Source: Clostridiales bacterium (lineage in GTDB: Bacteria; Bacillota; Clostridia; Oscillospirales; CAG-272). From it: DNA of 44,248 nucleotides. The translations under genes were made by a program, and so were the position numbers. The stretch is from NCBI GenBank assembly GCA_022800625.1, contig JAAWQR010000022.1, forward strand, positions 1 through 44,248, read 5' to 3'. Positions within the stretch are counted from its first letter, which is position 1, and the number at the start of each line of letters is the position of its first letter. Under the pieces are notes generated by a model that saw nothing but the letters and a program-made list of their open reading frames with translations, did no database searches and was not told the DNA's origin. Shown here piece after piece: positions 1-9,085 of this stretch.

Positions 1-1070
1 AACTTACCGTCCGCGTTTGCTTCAGCATTAACAATTGCGCTGATCTTATCAAGAATTACATTCTCGTCTGCTTCTGCTGTATAGCTGAATGTAAGTCCTC
101 CCGGTACTTCAGGATTGGGTACTTCGGCTACCGGCTTCCGCGTTAAGTTAAGCTTATATGTACGATCCGAAGAATATTTTACTGATTCAAAAACAACTTT
201 AAGATCTATTTCGGCACTGTTTCCGGGTTCAACTGCAGCGATCTTTGCCAAAGCATCATCGGAATTTGCAATTGATACTGAAGTAAAATATTTATTTGTA
301 TTAAGCGCTCCTGTCAAAGCATTTAATTCTTCAGCAGTTACAACAGCATCAGCTTCTGCCGTAATCGAAAGTTCCGGTGTTTCGGGAATAGATTCATCTA
401 GTTCATTGTTTCTGAATTTAACAAATTCAGCCGCGACCTTAGCTATCTCGCTTCTTAACATAGGCTTTGTCGGACGGAAACTTCCGCCTTCATAGCCGGA
501 AATAACATTCATAGCTTTCAGAAGATATACTTCATAATAAGCCCAATCTGCCACTTCATCATTATCAGTGAAAAGAGAGTCAGGAGTTTCTGATTCGGCT
601 TTCCAGTTGAAGCTTATTGCTTTCATAAAGCGACCGAACATAACTGCTATTTCCTGACGGCTTGCAGAGTTATTCGGTCTTACATCGCCCGTTTCATAAC
701 CCCTCAGGATATCTTGTGAGTTTGCCCAACCGACAAACGAAGCAAACCAGTCATCCTCTTTAACATCAGTGAATTTTTTTGCAGCTTCTGCCGCATAATT
801 TTTCGACTGTAATTCTTCGTCTGTCAAACCTGCAATATTTGCAAGAATCTTCACAAGCTCAGAACGTTTCATTGATACTTCAGGCGCGAATTTAACGCTC
901 GACTGACCGTGCATAAGATCCATAGTATAGGCATCCTTGACATGCTGATAATACCATGCATCTATAGCTACATCTTCAAATGGCAACTCGGAACTCACTG
1001 CCATTGCAGTTGTGGCAACCATACTGATAATCATCATTGCAGCCAATAGCATTGATATGAGTCTTTTCAT
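1..1070 (-). CDS. SLH-domain surface protein, 3' end beyond window
   Basis: The reading frame stays open from an ATG at 1070 to the window edge, giving 356 codons without a stop. Residues 1-24 form a Sec signal peptide (basic start, hydrophobic core, ATTAMA-type cleavage end). Three S-layer homology repeats follow, each with a conserved FxDV/W...GxxxFxP...R.E pattern: roughly residues 28-80, 90-150 and 160-215. SLH repeats bind secondary cell wall polymers, so the protein should sit on the outer wall. The rest is Thr/Ala/Glu-rich repetitive sequence of unknown role. The start has a good AAAGGAAG site 6-7 bases upstream. The function of the C-terminal region cannot be judged because it is cut off. 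Confidence 0.85.
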   Translation of the reverse strand, partial: MKRLISMLLAAMMIISMVATTAMAVSSELPFEDVAIDAWYYQHVKDAYTMDLMHGQSSVKFAPEVSMKRSELVKILANIAGLTDEELQSKNYAAEAAKKFTDVKEDDWFASFVGWANSQDILRGYETGDVRPNNSASRQEIAVMFGRFMKAISFNWKAESETPDSLFTDNDEVADWAYYEVYLLKAMNVISGYEGGSFRPTKPMLRSEIAKVAAEFVKFRNNELDESIPETPELSITAEADAVVTAEELNALTGALNTNKYFTSVSIANSDDALAKIAAVEPGNSAEIDLKVVFESVKYSSDRTYKLNLTRKPVAEVPNPEVPGGLTFSYTAEADENVILDKISAIVNAEANADGK

Positions 1071-1170
1071 CGTAAACTTCCTTTCCCGAGCTATGCTCGA
1101 CAAAAATTTTTATTACAAAGCGCTGTAATCTCTGCGCAAAGTAACATAAAAAGTAATATTTCTATAAACT

Positions 1171-1214
1171 TTGTGTCACATGAATCCGTTTGAGAGCAGA
1201 GACGTGTGACACAA
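1171..1214. repeat. 10-bp inverted repeat between two genes
   Basis: TTGTGTCACA at 1171-1180 is repeated inverted at 1205-1214 with a 24-base spacer. It lies 19 bases beyond the stop of the lipoprotein gene and about 100 bases upstream of the SLH gene. There is no clean T-run after either arm, so it may be a weak terminator of the lipoprotein transcript or a TGTGA-N-TCACA-like operator for the SLH gene. Confidence 0.45.
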
Positions 1215-1232
1215 GTTCTTTAAATTATTGCA

Positions 1233-2942
1233 TTATTTTATATGATTCTCAAACAGAATCATAAGAGTGTCGGTTATGTCTTCACCCGCTCCTCCTGAAA
1301 GAAGAGAATTTATATCATCATTTTCAAAAAGTTCTGCCGAAATCGAACGGATAGTTGCAGGAAGCTGATCTGCAGATGCGCTCTCAAGTCTTGAGTGTAT
1401 ATCGGCCGAGACATCGGCAACTCTATCCATATAAGCTTTGTTATCCTCGGTCAAATATTCAAAGCCTGCATATCTGTTAGCGGCAGAATCAAGATTCTGC
1501 TGCTTCAAATTATCCCAATAGCTCATCGGAATTCCGTCGCCGGGGTAGGTAAGAAATACATTTCCCGTATCAACTATATCCATTGAATAATCATGATTTA
1601 ACAGGTGAATCACATCTTCATCTCCCGTGGTATCACTTTCCCAGTGAACACCTTCGACACCGTACTGAAGAATTGTTCTGATTTTCTGATCGGTATTTAA
1701 ATATGTTATAATTTCAGTTGAACGTCCAACATCCTTAGTATGGGTGCTCACGGAAAATACCGACTCAAAAATATCATCATAATCTGCAACCGGTATTGCA
1801 TGTGTATACACATAATAATCATCGGAATACTCGTCAATTAATGAGCCGTCACCTTTTATAACTCCGACAGCAAACTTTTCTCCATTGTCAATTTTACCGT
1901 CTCCCACATATCCCGCTTCTTTAAGTTCTCTCATCATTGTGTATGTTTTGCCATACTCTTCAATATCAAAAAGCACACGCGGAGCTATCTGAAATGTCTC
2001 ATAATAAACATTATCCAAGTCTTTATCTACTATGTGATTTGCAATAACAGACCATTTGCCGTCGCTTGAGAAATAATACATATTCGCTGCTTCACATTCA
2101 CCGAGAAGCGGAGTTACTCCCGCGATGTTCTGCGAACCTATGTCTTTGATAAAATCTTTACAGCCAAGAAGCGTGTTTAGCTCATCGGCATTGTAGTCGT
2201 ACTGTTCAGCAAGCTCCTTATTAACAAGAAGCAGTTGGTATTCTCCGAGAGCATGATTGTTGGGGATTCCGTAAATTCCGTTAATATTTGCCATCTCAAG
2301 GAATGTCGGATAAACATATGATTTCAGCTTTTTAGCATTTGCGTTCAGCTGTTCATCTAAAGCTTCAACAAGACCTGTATCCGAATACTCCTTATATTTA
2401 TCATAACCTTTTACAAGAAATATATCAAGCTGGTCATCCGCAACTGCGGGATATACATCGACGCTCTGACCGTATTCATTGATTTCTGTCTCTGCAGTCT
2501 CTTCTCCGGAAACAGCTTCAGTCTCGACCTCTTCTCCGGGGAGAATACCGTTAATCGCGTTCTGAAGCTCTTTCAGGCGTTCAGATTCGGATGCCGCCGC
2601 AGTATTATTCTTAACATCATCAATATCACTCAGCTTTTTATCAATAACAGCCTGATACTCATCACGGTCTACTGCATGAAGCTCAATTGCAGTATTATAT
2701 TTAATCTGTGTCAGCTTATTTATCTCGTTTTCAACAAGCTTTACAGCTTCCTCTGTTGTGGACTTATCTGTGGGAAGCCACAGAGAAAGTGTCATCGGCG
2801 TTCTGTCAGTTTTCTCAGTTGTCGATACCGAATCTCCGGTTTCCGATGTATCAGCCGGATTGGTATTATTGCCGCATGATGCAAGCATGGGAGATACGAG
2901 CATTATTAAACACATCAAAATGCTCAAAAGCTTCTTATTCAT
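1233..2942 (-). CDS. extracellular solute-binding lipoprotein
   Basis: A 569-residue lipoprotein. A short signal peptide ends in the lipobox LASC (residues 20-23), so Cys23 should be lipidated and the protein anchored outside the membrane. A Ser/Thr/Asp-rich linker follows. The body looks like a family 1 extracellular solute-binding protein (ABC sugar/oligosaccharide type), with TLSLWLPTD near residue 50 and a NGIYGIPNN segment typical of the ligand-binding lobe. Residues about 110-165 are an acidic, low-complexity insertion. No permease or ATPase gene is adjacent, so it is an orphan component and its ligand is unknown. The start has a strong AAGGAGG site 6 bases upstream and a consensus promoter at 3006-3034. 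Confidence 0.75.
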   Translation of the reverse strand: MNKKLLSILMCLIMLVSPMLASCGNNTNPADTSETGDSVSTTEKTDRTPMTLSLWLPTDKSTTEEAVKLVENEINKLTQIKYNTAIELHAVDRDEYQAVIDKKLSDIDDVKNNTAAASESERLKELQNAINGILPGEEVETEAVSGEETAETEINEYGQSVDVYPAVADDQLDIFLVKGYDKYKEYSDTGLVEALDEQLNANAKKLKSYVYPTFLEMANINGIYGIPNNHALGEYQLLLVNKELAEQYDYNADELNTLLGCKDFIKDIGSQNIAGVTPLLGECEAANMYYFSSDGKWSVIANHIVDKDLDNVYYETFQIAPRVLFDIEEYGKTYTMMRELKEAGYVGDGKIDNGEKFAVGVIKGDGSLIDEYSDDYYVYTHAIPVADYDDIFESVFSVSTHTKDVGRSTEIITYLNTDQKIRTILQYGVEGVHWESDTTGDEDVIHLLNHDYSMDIVDTGNVFLTYPGDGIPMSYWDNLKQQNLDSAANRYAGFEYLTEDNKAYMDRVADVSADIHSRLESASADQLPATIRSISAELFENDDINSLLSGGAGEDITDTLMILFENHIK

Positions 2943-3005
2943 TAAAAATCCTCCTTAAGGTATGCGCAAATATGACTTGTTCTTATAGTGTAAAATCTTA
3001 TTTTA

Positions 3006-3034
3006 ATTATACACCCAATAAGTATATTTGTCAA
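3006..3034 (-). promoter_or_regulatory. sigma-A promoter of the lipoprotein gene
   Basis: On the minus strand TTGACA (3034-3029), a 17-base spacer and TATAAT (3011-3006): a perfect consensus pair, about 65 bases upstream of the start codon at 2942. Confidence 0.85.
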
Positions 3035-3115
3035 GCAGTTTTCACTTTATATCAGCGTATGAATTAGTCAATTTTATTGATTTATTTTTTTGCAAGGCGG
3101 GTATTTGGTTATATT

Positions 3116-3143
3116 ACACAAAAATATTGTGCATTTTTTGTGT
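3116..3143 (-). terminator. possible weak terminator after the sigma factor genes
   Basis: ACACAAAAA (3116-3124) and TTTTTGTGT (3135-3143) can form a 9-bp A/T-rich stem about 40 bases beyond the stop of the last sigma factor gene. It is weak and G+C-poor, so this is a tentative call. Confidence 0.3.
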
Positions 3144-3183
3144 GTATCGCCGAAAGCAATCTTAATAAATCGCACTAAAATTT

Positions 3184-4278
3184 CTAATTCAAATAGTCCT
3201 TGAGCCTTCGCGAACGGCTGGGATGCCTCAGCTTGCGAAGCGCCTTTGCTTCAATCTGTCGTATTCTCTCACGCGTAATGTTAAACTCCTGTCCTACTTC
3301 TTCAAGCGTGCGCGCTCTGCCGTCATCAAGTCCGAAGCGGCGCTTGAGTACAAGTTCCTCACGCGGAGTCAGCGTGGAAAGCACATAATTAAGCTGCTCC
3401 TTCATAAGTTGAAACGATGCGGCTTCCGACGGAGTCATAGCTTCATTATCAGGAATAAAATCTCCGAGATGACTGTCATCTTCTTCGCCTATCGGAGTTT
3501 CAAGAGACACGGGATCCTGAGATATTTTCATGATCTCACGAACCTTGTCGGCTCCGAGACCGATTCGTTCTCCGATCTCCTCATAGCTCGGGTCATGCCC
3601 CAATTCCTGTAGCAGTTCTCTGTTTGCTCTTGAAACCTTATGTATAGTTTCAACCATATGTACAGGTATACGTATTGTTCTCGCTTGGTCTGCAATAGAA
3701 CGAGTTATTGCCTGTCTTATCCACCATGTTGCGTATGTCGAAAATTTATATCCTTTAGTATAGTCAAATTTCTCGACAGCCTTCATAAGACCGAGATTTC
3801 CTTCCTGAATTAAATCAAGAAAATAAAGTCCTTTTCCAACATATCGCTTTGCAATACTTACAACAAGTCTCAGATTGGATTCAACTATTTGATTTTTTGC
3901 AATCTCATCCCCCTCTGCCATTCTTTTTGCTAATTTCTGTTCTTTTTCAGATGACAAAAGCGGTATTTTTCCGATATCTTTCAGGTACATACGAACAGGA
4001 TCATCAATCGGGAAAAGATCGCTCGAAAGTATCGTCTCAACGTCTTCCGTTTCAAAATCTTCTTTTTCATCAGTAAATTCTATGAATTCTTCCTCAGAAA
4101 ATTCATCCTCGGAGAATATATCGCCGGAAACTTCCGCAGCTTCCCCCGAATCAGGATATTCTCCCTCCTGAAACTCGGCGCTGCCGGATGCGGCATTGTT
4201 TTCCTCCGCAGATTCTTTTCCGTCTGTAACATAATCAAACGAATCCACTGACGCATTTTTTTCATCTTTGATGCTCAT
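3184..4278 (-). CDS. second sigma-70 family housekeeping-type factor (RpoD paralog)
   Basis: A 364-residue group 1/2 sigma factor. Regions 1.2 to 4.2 run from [16 protein letters not shown] (residue 93) to the C-terminus. They include the region 2.3/2.4 motif [17 protein letters not shown] that melts and reads the -10 element, and the region 4.2 helix [20 protein letters not shown] that reads the -35. The core is very close to that of the sigma factor encoded immediately upstream. The first 90 residues, however, have no recognisable region 1.1; they are a strongly acidic Glu/Asp/Ser-rich stretch. It begins 53 bases after the stop of the other sigma gene and is probably cotranscribed with it. 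It could be a specialised duplicate with altered autoinhibition. Confidence 0.9.
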   Translation of the reverse strand: MSIKDEKNASVDSFDYVTDGKESAEENNAASGSAEFQEGEYPDSGEAAEVSGDIFSEDEFSEEEFIEFTDEKEDFETEDVETILSSDLFPIDDPVRMYLKDIGKIPLLSSEKEQKLAKRMAEGDEIAKNQIVESNLRLVVSIAKRYVGKGLYFLDLIQEGNLGLMKAVEKFDYTKGYKFSTYATWWIRQAITRSIADQARTIRIPVHMVETIHKVSRANRELLQELGHDPSYEEIGERIGLGADKVREIMKISQDPVSLETPIGEEDDSHLGDFIPDNEAMTPSEAASFQLMKEQLNYVLSTLTPREELVLKRRFGLDDGRARTLEEVGQEFNITRERIRQIEAKALRKLRHPSRSRRLKDYLN

Positions 4279-4331
4279 AATATTCCTCCTTCCGTAGATG
4301 CTCAGGTATTTTGAACATACAAATATAACGA

Positions 4332-5417
4332 TTAGTTATCGCTTAAAAATCCTCTGAGAACTTTTGAACGGCTTTGATGGCGAAGCTTTCTCAATGCCTT
4401 AGCCTCAATTTGCCGTATGCGCTCTCTTGTTATATTAAACTCACTTCCGACTTCCTCAAGCGTTCGCGGCCGTCCGTCGTCAAAACCGAATCTGAGCTTT
4501 ATTACCATTTCCTCTCTTGGTGAAAGAGTGTGAAGTACTTTATCAAGCTGTTCTTTCAGAAGCTGAAAAGAAACCGCCTCTGACGGAGTCGGAGAAGAAT
4601 CATCGCGGATAAAGTCCGCAAGATGCGTATCTTCCTCCTCGCCGACCGGAGTTTCGAGAGAAACAGGCTCCTGCGCCGTTTTCATAATATCACGTACTTT
4701 GTCTGCATTCATACCGATTTTTTCAGATATTTCTTCTATAGTCGGCTCGCGTCCCAGTTCCTGCAAAAGCTGTCTTGAAGTCCTTGAAACCTTATGAATA
4801 GTTTCAACCATATGAACGGGAATACGTATTGTTCTTGCCTGATCGGCGATCGCGCGTGTTATAGACTGCCTGATCCACCATGTTGCATATGTTGAAAACT
4901 TATAACCTTTTGTATAGTCAAATTTATCAACAGCCTTCATCAGACCGAGATTTCCTTCCTGTATCAGATCAAGGAAAAAAATACCTTTGCCCACATATTT
5001 TTTTGCAATACTGACGACAAGTCTGAGGTTTGCCTCTACAAGTTCGTTTTTTGCTCTCTCGTCGCCTTCCGCAATCCGTTCGCAAAGATACTGTTCCCTT
5101 TCCTGAGTTAACAGAGGTATGCGTCCTATATCCTTCAGATACATTCTGACAGGATCATCTACTGCAACTCCCTCTTCGGAAAGCAGCAGGTCGATATCTC
5201 CGTTATCCTCTTCGCCGTCTGCAATATCTTCAAGCTCCGAGTCCGAATAATCAATTGCAACACCGCTGCTTTCAATCATTTCATACAAATGATCGAGCTG
5301 ATCGTTGTCAAAACCGGAATGTTCGGCAAGCTGTAAAATGTTGCTGTTGCTGACTTTTCCTTTTTCTTTTGCGTTTTCGATAAACTGATCCACTCTGTTT
5401 TTTTCTTCTGTACTCAT
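4332..5417 (-). CDS. rpoD: primary RNA polymerase sigma factor (sigma A/RpoD)
   Basis: A 361-residue primary sigma factor that directs core RNA polymerase to housekeeping promoters. Residues 1-60 resemble region 1.1 ([12 protein letters not shown]...[13 protein letters not shown]), followed by a short acidic linker. Regions 1.2-2.4 follow ([16 protein letters not shown] at 89, [17 protein letters not shown]), then region 3 and region 4.2 ([20 protein letters not shown]). It lies downstream of dnaG, the classic macromolecular-synthesis arrangement of Bacillota. This copy, with region 1.1 and next to dnaG, is the better candidate for the ancestral sigA. Confidence 0.92.
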   Translation of the reverse strand: MSTEEKNRVDQFIENAKEKGKVSNSNILQLAEHSGFDNDQLDHLYEMIESSGVAIDYSDSELEDIADGEEDNGDIDLLLSEEGVAVDDPVRMYLKDIGRIPLLTQEREQYLCERIAEGDERAKNELVEANLRLVVSIAKKYVGKGIFFLDLIQEGNLGLMKAVDKFDYTKGYKFSTYATWWIRQSITRAIADQARTIRIPVHMVETIHKVSRTSRQLLQELGREPTIEEISEKIGMNADKVRDIMKTAQEPVSLETPVGEEEDTHLADFIRDDSSPTPSEAVSFQLLKEQLDKVLHTLSPREEMVIKLRFGFDDGRPRTLEEVGSEFNITRERIRQIEAKALRKLRHQSRSKVLRGFLSDN

Positions 5418-5506
5418 TAATGCTCCAAAATAAGTGATTTATTATCATAAATATCGGGAAATCCGATACTGTGACTGAATATAAGTTTTATACTGATAAG
5501 AAAATC

Positions 5507-7246
5507 CTAAATTTGACTGCGCTTTGCGGAAAGTATATCTTCAAGCGAATCCGATTTTGATTTTCTGTTTTCTTCTCTGAGAGATTCAACATACGTTTTG
5601 TATGTATCTTCATCATTTGACAGTCCGCGTCTTGCCGTTTGCATTCTCACGGCTCGTGAGACTTCGTCATTTGTAAAAGCTTCGGACATAGCACTGACGG
5701 AAAAAGCTCCCGTCTTATTCTTTTCTGAAATAAAAGAGAATATTCTGTGGGCGAAATCGGTAAAGAAATCCTCATCACACAGAGGCTTGTCCGCACAAGC
5801 AAGGACTTCAAACTCAGGATGTATAAGCAGTATTCCGAGAAGTGCCTCCTCAATGCGGGCAGCCCTGGGACGCTTCGCAAAATCGGGATTCACCCTGTCC
5901 GAAATACCTGACGTAACTCTTATAAGCTCACCTGTCTGCTTCTTTTTTTCCGCTCTTGACGAGCGTTTTATCGCAGCTTCCACATCGAGCCTTACGCTGT
6001 TCTTATCAAGGGAAAGCGCTTCGGCAGCCTTTGAAATATAGATGTCTCTCTCAACTCGAGAATATACCGATGCTATTTCAAGGCAAAGCTCATTTGCCGC
6101 CTTTATCTTTTCATCAGCATTATCAATATTGTATTTCCCTACTACCGTTTCTATCGTATAATCAAATTTTGAACGGCTTTCGTCAAGGAGGCGTCTGAAT
6201 GCCTCTCTTCCGTACTTTTTTATAAACTCATCGGGATCTTTTGCGCCCTTCATTACAAGTATCCGTGAATCAACGCCTGCTTCTTCAAGCAACCGCACTG
6301 CACGGTCCGAGGCTTTTCTTCCGGCGTCGTCGCTGTCATATGCAAGTATTACCTTCGATACATAACGCTTTATTATTCTCGCATGCTCCGCGGTTATTGC
6401 CGTTCCGAGCGTCGCTACAGCGTTTGTAAAACCTGCGGCATGCATGGCTATAACGTCCATATAGCCTTCGCATATTATGAGTGAGTTCTCTTCGGATTTT
6501 TTTGCATAGTTGAGGGCAAACAAATTTTTACTCTTTTTAAATGCCGGAGTATCCGATGTGTTAAGATATTTAGGCTTTGAAGAATCAAGAACACGTCCCC
6601 CGAAGGCTACGATATTTCCCGACACATCAATTATGGGAAACATCACCCGTCCTCTGAAATAATCGTAATACCCGCGGTCGTTCTTGCCGCAGATATATCC
6701 TGCCGTAAGCTCCTCATAAGTGAATCCGAGAGAAAGCAGATGGTCTCTGAGATAATGTGAACCCGCAGGAGCATACCCGAGACCGAAGTGCTTCACGACC
6801 GAGCTTGAAAGCGCTCTTTCTCCTATTAAATAAGCTCTTGCGGGAGCGCCGATTTTATCATCGAAAAGCATACGCCTGAAAAACTTTGCGGTCTCAACAT
6901 TCATCTCAAGAATTCTTGAGCGTGAAGGACCGGCATGCACTGTATCTGCCGCGCTGAAATCGGGGAGCGATATGCCTGCGCGTCTTGCAAGAAATTCGAC
7001 AGCAGATACATAATCAAGATTTTCCTGACGCATAATAAAGCTTATTATGTCTCCGCCTGCACCGCACCCAAAGCAATAAAAGCTTTGGGTATCCTTGTAT
7101 ACTGTAAACGACGGAGTTTTTTCACTGTGAAACGGACACAAACCTTTTAAATTTGAGCCGGCGCGTTTCAGCGTAATATATGAAGATATCACATCTTCAA
7201 TATCGCACCTGTATCTTATATCTTCAATAACACTGTTTGGTATCAT
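5507..7246 (-). CDS. dnaG: DNA primase
   Basis: A 579-residue primase that lays RNA primers at the replication fork. The N-terminal CHC2 zinc-binding domain is complete (Cys37, His40, Cys58, Cys61, within CPFH and CFGC). The RNA polymerase core includes a TOPRIM domain with EGYMD and the acidic DSDDAG motif that binds catalytic metal. The remaining C-terminus is the helicase-interaction domain and has diverged. Length is normal. The ATG starts 12 bases after the dgt stop, so dgt, dnaG and the two sigma genes form one transcription unit. Confidence 0.95.
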   Translation of the reverse strand: MIPNSVIEDIRYRCDIEDVISSYITLKRAGSNLKGLCPFHSEKTPSFTVYKDTQSFYCFGCGAGGDIISFIMRQENLDYVSAVEFLARRAGISLPDFSAADTVHAGPSRSRILEMNVETAKFFRRMLFDDKIGAPARAYLIGERALSSSVVKHFGLGYAPAGSHYLRDHLLSLGFTYEELTAGYICGKNDRGYYDYFRGRVMFPIIDVSGNIVAFGGRVLDSSKPKYLNTSDTPAFKKSKNLFALNYAKKSEENSLIICEGYMDVIAMHAAGFTNAVATLGTAITAEHARIIKRYVSKVILAYDSDDAGRKASDRAVRLLEEAGVDSRILVMKGAKDPDEFIKKYGREAFRRLLDESRSKFDYTIETVVGKYNIDNADEKIKAANELCLEIASVYSRVERDIYISKAAEALSLDKNSVRLDVEAAIKRSSRAEKKKQTGELIRVTSGISDRVNPDFAKRPRAARIEEALLGILLIHPEFEVLACADKPLCDEDFFTDFAHRIFSFISEKNKTGAFSVSAMSEAFTNDEVSRAVRMQTARRGLSNDEDTYKTYVESLREENRKSKSDSLEDILSAKRSQI

Positions 7247-7258
7247 AATCCCACTCTG

Positions 7259-8287
7259 TCAAATTTCATTGGGCGTCTGCCATATACTCGGTATAAATAT
7301 TTCCTTATAAAGATTTATCGCATATCTGTCGGTCATGCTTGAAATAAAATCGCACACGCACCGCTCAACAGACTCATATTCAAGCTCAGCAAGATATATC
7401 CCGTGCATTCTGTCAGGATTTGCGGTAAAATATTCAAACAGACTTTCAAGAAGGAGCATAGCCTTTTTTTCTTCTTTTTTAGCCGCAGAATTAACATAGA
7501 CATTTTCAAATAAAAATGCTCTCAGCTCATCCGTAGCTTCTGATATCTCGGGAGTCATTGATATTCTGTCAGAATCAAAGCTTGCTTCGATCACTGAGGT
7601 CACCATTGTATTTATTCTTCCGCTGTGCGTCTCGCCGAGTATATCGCGCAAAGGCTTCGGAATATCCGAGACCGACAGGATACCCGCTCTGCACGCATCG
7701 TCAATATCGTGATTGATATATGCAATTCTGTCTGCAAAGCGCATGACGGCGCCTTCAAGTGTTGCCGCCGTATTATCCCCCGTATGATTCACAATAGCAT
7801 CGCGGACTTCCCACGTCAAGTTCAGCCCGTCTCCGTCATTTTCCAGCTTTTCAACGACTCTGAGACTTTGCTTATAATGAGTAAAATCCTCGGAAAAGCA
7901 TTTCTGCATTACACGTTCGCCTGCGTGACCGAACGGAGTATGACCGAGATCATGACCAAGCGCACCGGCCTCGCAAAGATCTTCGTTAAGCATCAAAGCC
8001 CTTGCAATAATACGTGCTATCTGAGCTACCTCAAGCGTATGAGTGAGGCGGGTTCTGTAGTGCTCTCCCGCCGGAAGCAAAAAGACCTGTGTTTTGTGCA
8101 TAAGCCTTCTGAAAGATTTAGAATGGATAATGCGGTCGCGATCTCTTTGAAATTCCGTTCTGTTGCAGCACGGCTCGCAGTAAAATTCTCTTCCGCGTGT
8201 ATTTCTTGTAAGAAAAGCGCGTGCGGACAACGAGCGTTCTTCACGCTCATAGAAGATGTCTCTTATAGTTCTGACGTTGTCATCCAT
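7259..8287 (-). CDS. dgt: dGTPase-like HD-domain triphosphohydrolase
   Basis: Belongs to the deoxyguanosinetriphosphate triphosphohydrolase-like family, which converts dNTPs to the nucleoside plus tripolyphosphate. The HD metal site is visible in HYRTRLTHTLEV and GALGHDLGHTPFGHAGE, and the family motif RRLMHKTQV precedes it. At 342 residues it fits the shorter gram-positive type. I prefer the ATG at 8287: it has AAAGG 12 bases upstream, whereas the longer frame begins at a TTG at 8299 with no suitable site. The gene lies just upstream of dnaG, a frequent arrangement in Clostridia. The preferred nucleotide cannot be told from sequence. Confidence 0.9.
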   Translation of the reverse strand: MDDNVRTIRDIFYEREERSLSARAFLTRNTRGREFYCEPCCNRTEFQRDRDRIIHSKSFRRLMHKTQVFLLPAGEHYRTRLTHTLEVAQIARIIARALMLNEDLCEAGALGHDLGHTPFGHAGERVMQKCFSEDFTHYKQSLRVVEKLENDGDGLNLTWEVRDAIVNHTGDNTAATLEGAVMRFADRIAYINHDIDDACRAGILSVSDIPKPLRDILGETHSGRINTMVTSVIEASFDSDRISMTPEISEATDELRAFLFENVYVNSAAKKEEKKAMLLLESLFEYFTANPDRMHGIYLAELEYESVERCVCDFISSMTDRYAINLYKEIFIPSIWQTPNEI

Positions 8288-8391
8288 AAACAAAGCCAAC
8301 CTTTAGCACAAATATTCGACTCTTAATATACGCAAAAAATACTTTTTTTACTTTTTTGCTCAGCAAAAATATATTATTTGGAATGAAATGT

Positions 8392-9039
8392 TTAATCAGC
8401 GGACGGAACACGGCGTTCTTCTTCACGAAGAACAGATATATTACCCATTCCTTTTGTAAGATCGGTAATATATGCGGAAATACTATCAAAAGTATCTCCG
8501 CTCAAAGCTGCGGTCAGCGAGACTTTGTCGCTGAACTCGACATTTTCTTCAGGAATTCCTTCATTCGCCAGCTTTGAAGAAAGTTTTTGATATTCCGAAT
8601 ATCCGAGCTCTATTCTTACTATCTTAAATATTCCGTAATGAGCAAAGCCAGACGCTTCTACAGCAGCTCTCGCCGCAGCGGCATATGCTCTTGCAAGTCC
8701 GCCCGTACCGAGGAGAACGCCACCGAAATATCTTGTAACAACTACACACAAATCGTCTGCTCCGCACATTTTAAGCGCGTTCAAAGTTGGATATCCCGAG
8801 CTGCCCTGAGGTTCGCCGTCATCGCTGCATCTTGAAATCGCACCGCCGCCGATATAATAGGCAAAAACATTATGCGTTGCGTCTGCATAAATTGCTTTCA
8901 TTTCCGAAATAAAGGCATTTGCCTCCGATTCATCTTTTACAGGAGCCGCATGTCCGATGAATCTTGACTTATTGACAACAATTTCCGCATCTGCACATTT
9001 CAAAAGTGTTATTTTTTCTCTTATGCTCTTGTCTTTCAT
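8392..9039 (-). CDS. YigZ/IMPACT family protein
   Basis: A 215-residue member of the YigZ/IMPACT (UPF0029) family. The N-terminal domain carries the signature SDDGEPQGSSGYP followed by VVVTRYFGGVLLGTGGLARAY. The C-terminal part is a ferredoxin-like domain ending in a charged tail. Bacterial members are thought to act on translation or as proteolysis-related regulators, but no firm biochemical role is established. It sits between hflX and dgt in the same orientation, 46 bases after the hflX stop, so it may share the hflX transcript. Confidence 0.88.
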   Translation of the reverse strand: MKDKSIREKITLLKCADAEIVVNKSRFIGHAAPVKDESEANAFISEMKAIYADATHNVFAYYIGGGAISRCSDDGEPQGSSGYPTLNALKMCGADDLCVVVTRYFGGVLLGTGGLARAYAAAARAAVEASGFAHYGIFKIVRIELGYSEYQKLSSKLANEGIPEENVEFSDKVSLTAALSGDTFDSISAYITDLTKGMGNISVLREEERRVPSAD

Positions 9040-9085
9040 TAATTATTGAGATGCCTTTCTCAAAGTTTTGCCGCCGTATTTCGAT

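Noticed and set aside
7625..8326. 233-codon plus-strand frame opposite dgt
   Set aside because: It lies entirely antisense to a well-conserved dgt gene, has no recognisable domain and reflects codon bias of the real gene.
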